A stretch of 35,523 nt of DNA from an uncultured Chitinophagaceae bacterium (GCA_937981995.1 CALJNC010000042.1:1-35523), one strand, 5' to 3'; shown: positions 1 to 9,185, counted from the stretch's first letter. Notes: generated by a model from the letters alone, not told the origin. Numbers and translations are program-made.

Positions 1-1
1 T

Positions 2-139
2 GGAGATATGTCTAACGTACACGTTGCAGCTTATGTAAATGTAAATTCAGGTTCTACAAATGCCAATGCAAATAATGGTGGTAAGTGGATCTTAAACGCT
101 CAATCTGCAGGATTGAACGAAGTAAAAAAGTGGGATTAA
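2..139 (+). CDS. 3' end of an Omp28-like secreted protein gene (partial)
   Basis: Only the last 45 codons are in the window, read in the frame starting at base 2 and ending at TAA 137-139. The end of the product (…AGLNEVKKWD) resembles the end of the complete Omp28-like lipoprotein encoded just downstream (…VHLGETKKFD). The preceding stretch of both (VHVAAYVN here, LYILAFVN there) also matches in pattern. I infer a tandem paralogue of that gene. A terminator follows 48 bases after the stop. The N-terminal part and any CxxC motif are outside the window. Confidence 0.6.
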   Translation, partial: GDMSNVHVAAYVNVNSGSTNANANNGGKWILNAQSAGLNEVKKWD

Positions 140-186
140 TACTCAACTAATAACGTAACCTTTTCGGGATACGAAAGTGAATATAG

Positions 187-220
187 AAAGCGAGCTAGAT
201 AATTCTAGCTCGCTTTTTTT
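187..220 (+). terminator. Rho-independent terminator after the first Omp28-like gene
   Basis: A 13-bp perfect stem (187-199 pairs with 204-216, core AGCGAGCTAGA) has a 4-base loop (TAAT) and is followed by a T run to 220. The same stem sequence recurs at 1361-1390 after the next gene. Confidence 0.9.
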
Positions 221-395
221 GGATAATATTTTATTCATTTTTTAAATAAAATTTATTTATAGCGTTGATTCATAGGGGTTTGAGCCCAATTAGTCGACAT
301 AATATATAAGCGATCTTATCTTACTGCATGCATGATCAATTGAGAGATAAAATTTCTTAAAAACTTAAACTTTAAACGAATAAAAATTTATCACT
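221..395. other. Intergenic region upstream of the Omp28-like lipoprotein gene
   Basis: This AT-rich stretch lies between the terminator and the next start codon. It must hold the promoter of the following gene if that gene is transcribed separately, but I see no convincing TTG-N19-23-TAnnTTTG pair. No small coding region, RNA gene or repeat was recognised. Confidence 0.4.
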
Positions 396-1337
396 ATGAG
401 AAAAGCAATAATGTTTTTCCTAGTAGCAAGTATTGTTCTTGCCCTAGGATCATGTACCAAAGATGCACCTAACCAAGGTGGCAGTAACCCATTTTATATT
501 CCTGGCGGATCAATTGACCCAGGCCCAGATCCAGATCCTACACTTGGCTCACCAGTAGGAGATGTACCCCTGACCTTTACCAAAAAAGTTATCATAGAAA
601 AAATGACTGGAGAGTGGTGTGGGGCATGCCCAGGTGGTGGCAATACGATTGATGCAATTGTAGCAGCCAATCCAGGAAAAGTTTATGCTGCCTCATGGCA
701 AATGTCTAATGGGGACCCTTTTCAAATACCAGAATCACAAGCATGGCGCTCACATATTTCGGCCGGTGCTGGACTATCTGGTTTTAGTTTCCCAAGCGCA
801 TCTATAAGCAGGGCAACTTCTATTACAGCATCTTATGCAGATGCTGCTTTAGATAAAATTGGACAACCAAATAATAATTGGGCTACCCAAACAAATGCTG
901 AATTAGCTAAAACAGCAGATTGTGGTTTAGCATTAGTAACAAGCGAAAAAGATGATAAAGTAAATGTGGATGTTTATGTAGGATATAATAATCCAATCAC
1001 CACACCGAACACGCGAGTAACCATTTATCTTATTGAGGATAAGGTTCCGGAAAGTACGGTAGGAGCTCAAGCAGGTGCCGCGGATGGTTATTTACACCCA
1101 CACATGATACGAGATGTGCTTACCGCCGACCTAGGAAACCCTATTGATTTAAATACTAAGAGTGCAACGAATTATGCAAAAATTGAAATCAAAGATTTTG
1201 ATATTGCAGGAAAATATCATGACAAAAGCAATTTGTATATTCTTGCATTTGTAAATCAAAATGAGGCAGAAGCAAAAGAACTTTCTGTTTTAAATGTACA
1301 AGAAGTGCATTTAGGTGAGACAAAAAAGTTTGACTAA
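396..1337 (+). CDS. Omp28-related lipoprotein with a thioredoxin-like CxxC
   Basis: The 313-residue product starts with a type II signal peptide; the lipobox is LGSC and the acylated residue is Cys20. Such proteins in Bacteroidota are usually sent to the outer membrane. A low-complexity Gly/Pro/Asp linker (residues ~28-55) follows. Then comes a segment IIEKMTGEWCGACPGG, which matches the Omp28 family pattern 'EEFTG..C..CP.G' and resembles a thioredoxin active site (C-x-x-C). The first known family member is the Porphyromonas gingivalis Omp28 adhesin-like antigen; the biochemical role of the family is not settled, so no enzyme activity is claimed. The upstream partial gene appears to be a paralogue. 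A shared-looking terminator follows 23 bases after the stop. Confidence 0.75.
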   Translation: MRKAIMFFLVASIVLALGSCTKDAPNQGGSNPFYIPGGSIDPGPDPDPTLGSPVGDVPLTFTKKVIIEKMTGEWCGACPGGGNTIDAIVAANPGKVYAASWQMSNGDPFQIPESQAWRSHISAGAGLSGFSFPSASISRATSITASYADAALDKIGQPNNNWATQTNAELAKTADCGLALVTSEKDDKVNVDVYVGYNNPITTPNTRVTIYLIEDKVPESTVGAQAGAADGYLHPHMIRDVLTADLGNPIDLNTKSATNYAKIEIKDFDIAGKYHDKSNLYILAFVNQNEAEAKELSVLNVQEVHLGETKKFD

Positions 1338-1356
1338 CCAATTGAACTTGAGAATT

Positions 1357-1394
1357 AAAAAAAGCGAGCTAGAATAATCTAGCTCGCTTTTATT
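1357..1394. terminator. Bidirectional terminator between the Omp28-like gene and tpx
   Basis: The stem 1361-1373/1378-1390 (AAAGCGAGCTAGA and its complement) has a 4-base loop. On the plus strand it is followed by T-rich sequence. On the minus strand the A run at 1357-1363 reads as T's, so it can also end transcription of the convergent tpx gene. The stem is base-for-base identical to that at 187-216. Confidence 0.85.
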
Positions 1395-1419
1395 TTCTTC
1401 TTAATTAATACTGTATGAA

Positions 1420-1917
1420 TTACAAGCTACCTAGTGCAGCTTCGTAATTTGGTTCGTCTACGATTTCGCTTACTTGTTCAGTATGAACTATTTTACCGTC
1501 AGCATTTACTACAACTATGCAACGTGAGCTTAAACCAGTAAAAGGTCCGTCTACAAAGTTTAAACCATAGTCGTCACCAAATTGACCAGTTTTAAAATCA
1601 GAAAGCATCTCAACATTTTCAATTCCCTCTGCTCCACAAAAACGTCCCTGAGCAAATGGTAAATCTCTTGAGATACATAATACTTTTGTGTTTTCAAGGC
1701 TTGCCGCTTTCTCATTAAAACTACGAACCGATGTAGCACATACACCAGTATCTACACTAGGAAAAATATTCATCACAACATTTTGTCCTTTATAATCTGC
1801 CCACGTTTTAGTTGATAAATCGCCTGCTATTAAATTAAAATCTTTTACATCGCTACCCACTGCTGGTAATTCACTTTTAGTGTTTACCGGAGTACCTTTC
1901 ATTGTTACTTGTGCCAT
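1420..1917 (-). CDS. tpx: Thiol peroxidase (atypical 2-Cys peroxiredoxin)
   Basis: The 165-residue product reduces hydrogen peroxide and alkyl hydroperoxides, normally with thioredoxin as electron donor. The peroxidatic cysteine is Cys60 in SVDTGVCATSV and the resolving cysteine is Cys94 in GRFCGAEG. Arg132 follows in LSSRCIVV. These spacings match the Tpx subfamily (E. coli Tpx uses Cys61/Cys95), and the length is full. There is no signal peptide, so it is cytoplasmic here. It is divergent from the cation antiporter gene, with 73 bases between the start codons, and convergent with the Omp28-like gene across the bidirectional terminator. A weak -7-like box (TACCTTAG) lies at 1934-1941 on this strand, 16 bases before the ATG, without a good -33 element. 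Confidence 0.95.
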   Translation of the reverse strand: MAQVTMKGTPVNTKSELPAVGSDVKDFNLIAGDLSTKTWADYKGQNVVMNIFPSVDTGVCATSVRSFNEKAASLENTKVLCISRDLPFAQGRFCGAEGIENVEMLSDFKTGQFGDDYGLNFVDGPFTGLSSRCIVVVNADGKIVHTEQVSEIVDEPNYEAALGSL

Positions 1918-1990
1918 TGTTATTATTTTTTTGCTAAGGTAAGAGACGGGCTTCTTTTAATTTGAAAACAGCTGGACTATCTTCGCTCTA

Positions 1991-2917
1991 ATGCCTAATA
2001 GTCTTTTACTTCTAAGTTTAATTTTCGTTGCTAGTTTGGCTTTATTAGTTTTCGCTTCAGCAAAGTTTATTAATGCATCAGAAAAATTGGGCTTGGCATT
2101 AGGTTTACCTCCTTTCGTAATTGGGGTTACAGTGGTTGCTTTAGGAACTTCTTTACCTGAGTTAGTTTCTTCAGTTTTTGCAGTATTGCATGGCAATTCA
2201 GAAATTGTGGTTGGAAATATTGTAGGCTCTAATCTAACTAATCTTTTATTAATTATAGGAGTTGTTGGATTTTTAGGAAAATCGGTTACCATAAATTTTG
2301 ATTTTAAAAAGGTAAGCTTGCCATTTTTAATAGTTACGCCGCTTTTTTTGTTGTTTGCTATTTGGGATTTAAAAATTGCCCTTTGGGAAGGCATTGCACT
2401 TTTGGCAATGTGCGTTTCATATGTTTTTTTATCTCTTCGCAAAGGCAATGACTTAACAGATGATGTAGTACCTAAAATTACAAGTACGGTAATCCTTTGG
2501 TTGCTTTTAGGTGGTGTAGGAATTTATTTTGGTGCACAGTACAATATTGAAAGTGTTGTAAAAATTGGGGAAGTTTTAAAAGTTTCTCCAGCAATAATTG
2601 CACTTACGGCAGTTGCATTGGGTACGTCTTTACCCGAGTTATTTGTAAGCTTGGCAGCAGTGCGACAAGGAAAGGGCGAAATTGCTATAGGAAATATCCT
2701 AGGATCAAACATTTATAATATTGTAGCAATTGGCGGTATTAGCAGAATGGTAGGTGAAATAAATGTACCTATTGAGATACGTACAACCACCATTTGGATT
2801 ATGCTTGGTGCAACAGCGCTATTTGCGTATATGCTATGGAATAAGCATTTGAGCCGGTGGGAAGGTATTATTTTACTGCTAGGTTATATTGCGTTTTTAC
2901 TATTTTCATTTCTATAA
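1991..2917 (+). CDS. Calcium/sodium antiporter, CaCA family (YrbG-like)
   Basis: This 308-residue integral membrane protein exchanges Ca2+ (or another cation) for Na+ or H+ across the inner membrane. It has the two inverted alpha repeats of the CaCA superfamily: ALGTSLPELVSS with GNIVGSN around residues 50-85, and ALGTSLPELFVS with GNILGSN around 207-240. The acidic residues of the two GTSLPE motifs are the expected ion ligands. About ten hydrophobic helices are visible, and the length fits the YrbG-like group. The sequence TATCTTCG at 1978-1985 resembles a -7 box but lies only 5 bases before the ATG; if real, the mRNA would be leaderless. Confidence 0.9.
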   Translation: MPNSLLLLSLIFVASLALLVFASAKFINASEKLGLALGLPPFVIGVTVVALGTSLPELVSSVFAVLHGNSEIVVGNIVGSNLTNLLLIIGVVGFLGKSVTINFDFKKVSLPFLIVTPLFLLFAIWDLKIALWEGIALLAMCVSYVFLSLRKGNDLTDDVVPKITSTVILWLLLGGVGIYFGAQYNIESVVKIGEVLKVSPAIIALTAVALGTSLPELFVSLAAVRQGKGEIAIGNILGSNIYNIVAIGGISRMVGEINVPIEIRTTTIWIMLGATALFAYMLWNKHLSRWEGIILLLGYIAFLLFSFL

Positions 2918-3046
2918 AACAGATGAATTAAATTGTGGAAACAACTATTTTTTAAATAAAGAATCAATGAACTTTTTACATCACGAAAGGCAATTAAACA
3001 AAGGATGATTGTCATATTTTATTCTGTCATTTTTTCTTGACAATTG
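2918..3046. other. Intergenic region upstream of the respiratory operon
   Basis: This AT-rich gap lies between the antiporter gene and the ACIII operon promoter. No strong terminator hairpin and no small gene were recognised. It could hold upstream regulatory sites for the respiratory operon, but no palindromic operator is evident. Confidence 0.35.
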
Positions 3047-3079
3047 TTGATAATTTTCCACAATCCGCACTTACCTTTG
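3047..3079 (+). promoter_or_regulatory. Promoter of the ACIII-cytochrome oxidase operon
   Basis: A canonical Bacteroidota sigma-A promoter: -33 TTG at 3047-3049, a 22-base spacer, and a -7 box TACCTTTG at 3072-3079 matching TAnnTTTG. Transcription should start a few bases later, giving a leader of roughly 25 bases before the actA ATG at 3110. Confidence 0.8.
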
Positions 3080-3109
3080 TACGAAATTTTTTAACATAAA
3101 TCCATCCAA

Positions 3110-4402
3110 ATGCGCATACCTCAGTGTAGAGTTCATATAAGAGTATTAACAGTTTTTCTTTTCGCTACTTTATTGTCTTTGTTTGCAATCAATACTAGTG
3201 CTCAAGAAATAAATGGTGAAGCATTATTTAAAGCAAATTGTGCGTCATGTCACCACCCTACAAAGGATGGTACAGGTCCTGCTCTTAAAGGGGTTGATGG
3301 TCGTGTGCCGAGCCAAGAGTGGCTTTATAAGTGGGTTAAAAACTCTGCGGCAGTAATTGCTTCTGGTGATTCATACGCAAATGATATTTACAAGAAATGG
3401 AACAAAACAGCCATGACGGCGTTCCAAAGTCTTAAAAATGAGGAGATTGATGCAATTGTTGAATATGTAAATTCTTATAGCCCACCAAAGCCTACAGGCG
3501 GTGGCGGAGGTGATACCACCGATACAGAAGCTACTCAAAATGGTGGTGGAAGTACTTGGCTTTACGCTCTACTCACTTTAGTTCTTTTATTAGCCGCATT
3601 TGTTTTATCACAGGTAAACAAAATGCTTAATAAGAATGCCAATGATAAATTAGGCCTTCCTACTAAAAAAGCAATTCCTTTTTACAGAAACAAAGTATAC
3701 ATAGCACTTGCAGCCGTATTGTGTTTTATTGGTATGGGTGTTTACTTATCCAAGGGCGGTGTAGATATGGGGCGTCAAAAAGACTATATGCCTGAGCAGC
3801 CTATTTTCTACTCACACAAAGTACACGCAGGGATAAATAAAATTAATTGTCAGTATTGTCATAGTGGTGCAGAGAAAAGTAAACATGCAATGGTGCCTTC
3901 AACTAATGTATGTATGAATTGCCACAAACAAATCAACGAGTATACAGGTGACAAAGAACATCCATTGTATACCGCAGAGGGCGAAAAGGTAAACGGTACC
4001 AAAGAAATTCAAAAACTATACAAATACGCAGGTTGGAATCCTGAGAAAAAAGATTACAACCGAGATGCGGAAGGTAATATTTTAGCAACAGCAATTCCTT
4101 GGGTTAAAATACATAACCTACCCGATCACGTATACTTTAATCACTCATTGCACGTAGTATCTGGTAAAGTTGCTTGTCAGCAGTGCCATGGTAATATTGA
4201 GCAAATGGATGAAGTAAAGCAACACTCAGAATTAAGTATGGGTTGGTGTATAAATTGTCACCGCGAAACCGATGTACAATTTGCTGATAACCACTACTAC
4301 TCAATTTTTGAGAAGTACCATCAAGAAATTAAGGACGGAACAAGAGAAAGCGTGAAAGTGAGTGATATTGGAGGTTTGGAATGTCAAAAATGCCACTATT
4401 AA
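3110..4402 (+). CDS. actA: Alternative complex III subunit ActA, multiheme cytochrome c with an extra N-terminal monoheme domain
   Basis: This 430-residue subunit of the menaquinol:cytochrome c oxidoreductase ACIII carries six CxxCH heme-binding motifs. A signal peptide or anchor (~8-31) leads to a small cytochrome c domain with CASCH at 44-48. A Gly-rich linker (~130-148) and two hydrophobic helices (~150-168 and ~196-214) follow. The pentaheme ActA domain then has CQYCH 247, CMNCH 268, CQQCH 356, CINCH 380 and CQKCH 425. The hemes face the periplasm and carry electrons from the quinol site to the oxidase. It is the first gene of a 12-gene operon. ACIII is generally described with a pentaheme ActA, so the N-terminal heme is an additional domain. 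Confidence 0.93.
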   Translation: MRIPQCRVHIRVLTVFLFATLLSLFAINTSAQEINGEALFKANCASCHHPTKDGTGPALKGVDGRVPSQEWLYKWVKNSAAVIASGDSYANDIYKKWNKTAMTAFQSLKNEEIDAIVEYVNSYSPPKPTGGGGGDTTDTEATQNGGGSTWLYALLTLVLLLAAFVLSQVNKMLNKNANDKLGLPTKKAIPFYRNKVYIALAAVLCFIGMGVYLSKGGVDMGRQKDYMPEQPIFYSHKVHAGINKINCQYCHSGAEKSKHAMVPSTNVCMNCHKQINEYTGDKEHPLYTAEGEKVNGTKEIQKLYKYAGWNPEKKDYNRDAEGNILATAIPWVKIHNLPDHVYFNHSLHVVSGKVACQQCHGNIEQMDEVKQHSELSMGWCINCHRETDVQFADNHYYSIFEKYHQEIKDGTRESVKVSDIGGLECQKCHY

Positions 4403-4427
4403 TAATAAATAATTGGAGCGAAATAAT

Positions 4428-7400
4428 ATGAGCACAAAAAAATATTGGAGAGGAATAGAGGAAATCAACCCGACTGAGGAATACTTGGCTAAGGTAAATG
4501 AAGAGTTTCAAGAAAGCTCAGACGTTCCTTTTGCTGATGTAGAAAGCATTGAAAATGCACCTACAACTCGTCGTGATTTTTTAAAGTATTTAGGTTTTAC
4601 CACAGTAGCCGCTACCCTAGCAGCTAGTTGTGAGATGCCCGTACGTTCGGCATTGCCTTACGCTATTAAACCAGAAGATGTTACACCTGGTGTACCATTA
4701 CACTACGCTTCTACTTTTGTAGATGCAGGTGTAGCTATACCAGCATTGGTTAAGGTACGCGATGGTCGTCCTATAAAAATAGAAGGTAATAAAGACAGTA
4801 AATTATTTGAAGGAGCTACAGATGCGCGTATGCAGGCTTCGGTATTAAATTTATATGATGCTGCTCGATTACAAGCGCCATTAGTAGGTGGTAAAAAAGC
4901 TACATGGAAAGCGGTAGATACTAAAGTAAAAGCAGGCCTTACAGGAAATGTATACTTAGTAAGCTCTACAGTTAATAGCCCTTCAGGAAACGATGTAATT
5001 AACAAATTTGTAGCCGCAACGGGTGCAAAGCATGTACAATATGATGCAGTATCTTATAGTGGTGCGTTAGATGCCAATCAAGCTAGTTTTGGCAAGCGCG
5101 CTTTACCTATGTATCGTTTTGATAAAGCAGCTACAATAGTATCTATTGGTGCTGATTTCTTAGGTACGTGGGGTACGCCTTCATTAAACTCAAAGCAATA
5201 TGGTAAAGGCAGAAAAATTTCTGCTAAAAATCCTAACATGAGCAAGCACATTCAGTTTGAAGGTGTTATGTCCTTATCAGGAATGAATGCTGATGATCGT
5301 TTTGTTTGTCGTCCATCTGAATTTGGAATGGTGGCCACAGCCTTACTAGCCGCTTTAGGAGGTGCTAGTGCAAATTTGGGTAATGATTATTTAAATAAAG
5401 CAGTTGCAACAACAGCTAAAGCGCTACAAGCCGGAAATGGTTTAGTAGTTTGCGGAAGCAACGATAAAAATGTACAAACAATCGTAAATGCAATCAATAG
5501 TAAAATTGGCGCATTTGGATCTACAATATCTACTTCAACAACTAATAATTCAAAGCAAGGGAATGATGCAGAAATGCAGGCCTTTGTAGATGCCTTAATT
5601 GGTGGTGGTGTAGATGCAGTTGTTTTCCATGATTGTAATCCAGTATATGAGCACCCATTAGGTGAAAAAATTGCTGCAAAATTAAAATCAGTGAAACTTA
5701 GTGTTTCATTAAATGATAGAAAAGATGAAACGGCTGCTGTATGTAGTGTAGTGGCACCTACTCACCATTTTTTAGAAAGTTGGGGTGATGCTGAATCGTT
5801 TAGCGGTTATGTTTCATTTATACAACCTACAATAGGTAACTTATTCAATACACGTCAGTGGCAGGAAAGTTTAATGACTTGGTCTGGTACAGAAGGTACT
5901 TGGTATGATTATTATCAAAACTATTGGACAGGAAAATTAGGCGGTCAAAAAGCTTTTGATCAAGCCTTACAATTTGGACTAATTGAGCCAGGTGAGTTAA
6001 GCACCGGCGGAAGCGGTTCAGGCGCAGGTTCTGATGCTGCAGCTGCTGCAATAGCTGCTATGCCCAAAGCTGGTAAAGATGCTATTGAGGTAGTATTATA
6101 TGAGAAAGTTGGAATAGGACATGGAGGTGCATGGAGTAATAATCCATGGTTACTTGAAATGCCTGATCCTATATCAAAATGTACTTGGGACAACTATGCA
6201 ATCATGTCGCAAAACTTAGCCAAGAAGTTTGGTGCTGAGTGGACAGATTTGAATGAAGTAGAAAGAGAAAAACAAGTAGTATCTATCCAAACAAAAGGAG
6301 GTACTGTAAAATTACCTGTTTTAGTTATACCAGGAATGCATGATAATGTTGTAGGTCTTGCCCTAGGGTATGGTCGTGGCGAAGGTGTAGGGATGGCTGC
6401 AAATAATGGTAAGGATGATGGAGTAACTGGTGTAAAGGTTACACAACTTGCTACAGCAACTGCTGCAGGCATTAGTTATACTACTAGCGCTAAAGTGAGC
6501 GCAGCTGCGGGCGAAACATTCCCATTGGCTGTTACACAAACGCACCACTCGTACCAAGAGCGTCCTATATTATATGAGTATACTTTAGAAGAATTTCAAA
6601 AGAATCCGGGTCAGTTAGAGAAATGGAGAAGAGGAGATGACGGATTGCGTATAGATCATTACCTAGCTGAAGATGGTGTAAATCATCACGGTGGTGAACA
6701 TGGTGAGCATGGTGCTGAAGATGCACATGGTGCTGCCGCAAAACATGATGATCATGGACACGGTGACCATGGTCATGGTGAACCAAAAGAAGAAAAAGAA
6801 TGGCAAGAAGCTTATAGAGATAATGCAACCTTGTACCATATGGATGAGCATCCTAACCCTGGTATTAAATGGGGTATGAGTATTGACTTAAGTTCTTGTA
6901 CTGGTTGTAGTGCTTGTACAATTGCTTGTCAGGCCGAAAACAATGTATCCGTTGTAGGTAAAGAGCGTGTAATGAAAGTGCATGACATGCATTGGATACG
7001 TATTGATCGTTACTTTAGTGGAGATGTTGAAGATTCTTCTTCAATCCAAACGGTTTTCCAACCGATGCTTTGTCAGCATTGTGATAATGCACCTTGTGAA
7101 AACGTATGTCCAGTAAATGCAACAAATCATAGCTCAGAAGGATTAAACCAAATGGCTTATAACCGTTGTATTGGTACAAGATATTGTGCAAATAACTGTC
7201 CTTATAAAGTACGTCGTTTTAACTGGCGTGACTTTAATGGTGCCGATAGTTTTGTAAGTAACTTATACGAAGATGGTCGTAGAGATGGCGTAAATAATAG
7301 TGTAACACGTATGGTATTAAACCCTGATGTTACAGTACGTAGTCGTGGTGTAATGGAAAAATGTAACTTCTGTGTACAGAAACTACAATCAGCTAAACGT

Positions 7401-7712
7401 GATGCACGTAAAGAAGGTAGAGTAATGGCAGATGGCGAAGCGCAAACGGCTTGTCAAACAGCATGTGCTACTGGAGCAATCACATTTGGTAACGTAAAAG
7501 ATAAATCAAGTGAGATTTATAAAGTACGTAACGAAGAACAAAAAGAACGTGTATTCTACACATTAGAAGAAATACATACCCTACCAAATATTAATTATTT
7601 GAGTAAGATTAGAAATACAGATCATGTTGAAGGAAGAGAAAAACCTCAACCTGCAGCACACGGCGCAGACCATGGTCATAAGAAAGAACATAAAACTGAA
7701 ACGCACGGATAA
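4428..7712 (+). CDS. actB: Alternative complex III subunit ActB, molybdopterin-oxidoreductase-like and iron-sulfur fusion
   Basis: This 1094-residue peripheral subunit is a fusion of a molybdopterin-oxidoreductase-like domain with a ferredoxin-type domain. ATG 4428 is chosen over an in-frame TTG at 4413; GGAG at 4415-4418 fits as its ribosome site. The N-terminus (MSTKKYWRGIEE…) and the twin-arginine stretch TTRRDFLK at 47-54, ahead of a short hydrophobic region ending LAASC (Cys68), fit the ActB-type Tat signal. The enzyme-like domain is known in ACIII to lack the Mo cofactor. A Gly/Ser/Ala linker lies near 525-545 and a His-rich insert near 752-785. From ~824 come the cysteine clusters CTGCSACTIAC, CQHCDNAPCENVC, CIGTRYCANNC, CNFC and CQTAC. 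The C-terminus is again His-rich. It follows actA after 25 bases. Confidence 0.93.
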   Translation: MSTKKYWRGIEEINPTEEYLAKVNEEFQESSDVPFADVESIENAPTTRRDFLKYLGFTTVAATLAASCEMPVRSALPYAIKPEDVTPGVPLHYASTFVDAGVAIPALVKVRDGRPIKIEGNKDSKLFEGATDARMQASVLNLYDAARLQAPLVGGKKATWKAVDTKVKAGLTGNVYLVSSTVNSPSGNDVINKFVAATGAKHVQYDAVSYSGALDANQASFGKRALPMYRFDKAATIVSIGADFLGTWGTPSLNSKQYGKGRKISAKNPNMSKHIQFEGVMSLSGMNADDRFVCRPSEFGMVATALLAALGGASANLGNDYLNKAVATTAKALQAGNGLVVCGSNDKNVQTIVNAINSKIGAFGSTISTSTTNNSKQGNDAEMQAFVDALIGGGVDAVVFHDCNPVYEHPLGEKIAAKLKSVKLSVSLNDRKDETAAVCSVVAPTHHFLESWGDAESFSGYVSFIQPTIGNLFNTRQWQESLMTWSGTEGTWYDYYQNYWTGKLGGQKAFDQALQFGLIEPGELSTGGSGSGAGSDAAAAAIAAMPKAGKDAIEVVLYEKVGIGHGGAWSNNPWLLEMPDPISKCTWDNYAIMSQNLAKKFGAEWTDLNEVEREKQVVSIQTKGGTVKLPVLVIPGMHDNVVGLALGYGRGEGVGMAANNGKDDGVTGVKVTQLATATAAGISYTTSAKVSAAAGETFPLAVTQTHHSYQERPILYEYTLEEFQKNPGQLEKWRRGDDGLRIDHYLAEDGVNHHGGEHGEHGAEDAHGAAAKHDDHGHGDHGHGEPKEEKEWQEAYRDNATLYHMDEHPNPGIKWGMSIDLSSCTGCSACTIACQAENNVSVVGKERVMKVHDMHWIRIDRYFSGDVEDSSSIQTVFQPMLCQHCDNAPCENVCPVNATNHSSEGLNQMAYNRCIGTRYCANNCPYKVRRFNWRDFNGADSFVSNLYEDGRRDGVNNSVTRMVLNPDVTVRSRGVMEKCNFCVQKLQSAKRDARKEGRVMADGEAQTACQTACATGAITFGNVKDKSSEIYKVRNEEQKERVFYTLEEIHTLPNINYLSKIRNTDHVEGREKPQPAAHGADHGHKKEHKTETHG

Positions 7713-7727
7713 ACCCTAAATAGAAAA

Positions 7728-9158
7728 ATGCATTTAAAATACGAATCATACGTCAGAGAAGCATTGGTTGATGGTAAAAAAGATTACCATCAGGTTACCG
7801 AAGATATATGTGCTCCTATCGAAAATAAACCTACCAAACTTTGGAGGCTCGGCTTTTTAATTTCCTTGTCTCTTTTAGGTTTTGGTGTATTTAGTATTGC
7901 TTGGGAAGTATGGCTAGGTACAGGTGTTTGGAATTTGAACAGAACCATAGGATGGGGTTGGGATATTACAAACTTTGTATGGTGGGTAGGTATTGGTCAC
8001 GCCGGTACATTAATCTCAGCCATTCTTTTATTATTTCGTCAGGGTTGGCGTACTGGTGTAAACCGTGCGGCAGAGGCCATGACAATTTTTGCGGTAATGT
8101 GCGCAGGTCAATTCCCAATATGGCACATGGGTCGTGTATGGGATGCCTTTTTTGTATTACCATACGGTAACTCAAGAGGTCCATTATGGCCAAACTTTGT
8201 ATCACCACTTTTGTGGGATGTATTTGCCATATCAACGTATTTTACGGTATCACTTTTATTCTGGTATGCAGGTTTAATCCCTGACTTTGCTACTATACGT
8301 GATCGTGCTAAAACTAAGTTTAGAAAAAATGCCTACGGTATTGCTTCATTTGGTTGGGCAGGTAGTGCAAAGCACTGGCAACGTCATGAGTATTTATCAC
8401 TTGTATTGGCAGGTTTGAGTACACCACTTGTACTTTCAGTACACACAATTGTATCGTTTGATTTCGCTACTTCGGTTATACCGGGTTGGCATACAACTAT
8501 TTTCCCTCCTTACTTTGTAGCGGGTGCGGTATTCTCTGGTTTTGCGATGGTACAAACGCTTTTAATTATTACGCGTAAAGTATTGAACTTGCAAGATTAT
8601 ATTACCATTGGTCACCTTGAGGCAATGAATAAAGTAATATTAGTAACTGGTTCGATTGTAGGTGTAGCCTATATCACTGAGTTATTTATTGCATATTACT
8701 CAGGTGTATTGTGGGAGCAAGAAGCGTTCCGTTTACGTGTAATGGGTCCTTACTGGTGGGCATACTGGGCTATGATGACTTGTAATGTTGTGAGTCCTCA
8801 GTTATTCTGGTTTAAAACATTAAGAAGAAATATTTGGTTTACGTTCTTTATGAGTATCATAGTAAATATTGGTATGTGGTTTGAGCGTTTTGTAATTATC
8901 ATGTCTTTACACCGTGATTACTTACCAAGTAGCTGGTCTTACTACACGCCAAGTTGGCCTGAGATAGGATTCTATCTTGGATCGTTTGGATTATTCTTTA
9001 CTTGTTATTTCTTATTTGCCAAGTACTTCCCAGTAATTGCAATTGCAGAGATTAAGTTTATTCTTAAAACAAGTGGAGATAAGTATAAAGAAGAAATGAC
9101 GCCAATTGATGAGCAGAGTGAAGAATCATTTATTGAAGAACAAGCGCATCATCATTAA
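7728..9158 (+). CDS. actC: Alternative complex III subunit ActC (NrfD/PsrC-like quinol-binding membrane subunit)
   Basis: This 476-residue protein has about ten hydrophobic helices and Trp/His-rich loops typical of NrfD-family proteins (for example VWWVGIGHAGTLIS, and CAGQFPIWHMGRVW). In ACIII, ActC carries the quinol oxidation site and contacts the iron-sulfur part of ActB and the hemes of ActA/ActE. The Asp/His residues within the helices are candidates for proton handling; which are used cannot be told from sequence alone. The C-terminus ends with a short acidic tail and three His. It starts 15 bases after actB and precedes actD, as in known ACIII operons. Confidence 0.93.
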   Translation: MHLKYESYVREALVDGKKDYHQVTEDICAPIENKPTKLWRLGFLISLSLLGFGVFSIAWEVWLGTGVWNLNRTIGWGWDITNFVWWVGIGHAGTLISAILLLFRQGWRTGVNRAAEAMTIFAVMCAGQFPIWHMGRVWDAFFVLPYGNSRGPLWPNFVSPLLWDVFAISTYFTVSLLFWYAGLIPDFATIRDRAKTKFRKNAYGIASFGWAGSAKHWQRHEYLSLVLAGLSTPLVLSVHTIVSFDFATSVIPGWHTTIFPPYFVAGAVFSGFAMVQTLLIITRKVLNLQDYITIGHLEAMNKVILVTGSIVGVAYITELFIAYYSGVLWEQEAFRLRVMGPYWWAYWAMMTCNVVSPQLFWFKTLRRNIWFTFFMSIIVNIGMWFERFVIIMSLHRDYLPSSWSYYTPSWPEIGFYLGSFGLFFTCYFLFAKYFPVIAIAEIKFILKTSGDKYKEEMTPIDEQSEESFIEEQAHHH

Positions 9159-9185
9159 TTTATTAAATAATTAAAAGAGAAAACA

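Noticed and set aside
4413-4427. TTG at 4413 as the actB start
   Set aside because: The ATG at 4428 follows a GGAG site and begins the MSTKKYWRG motif typical of ActB.
6565-6879. His- and Met-rich reading frames on both strands over the actB His-rich region as possible small genes
   Set aside because: They are other-frame readings of the biased CAT/GGT codons of the His-rich insert; they have no family match or start context.
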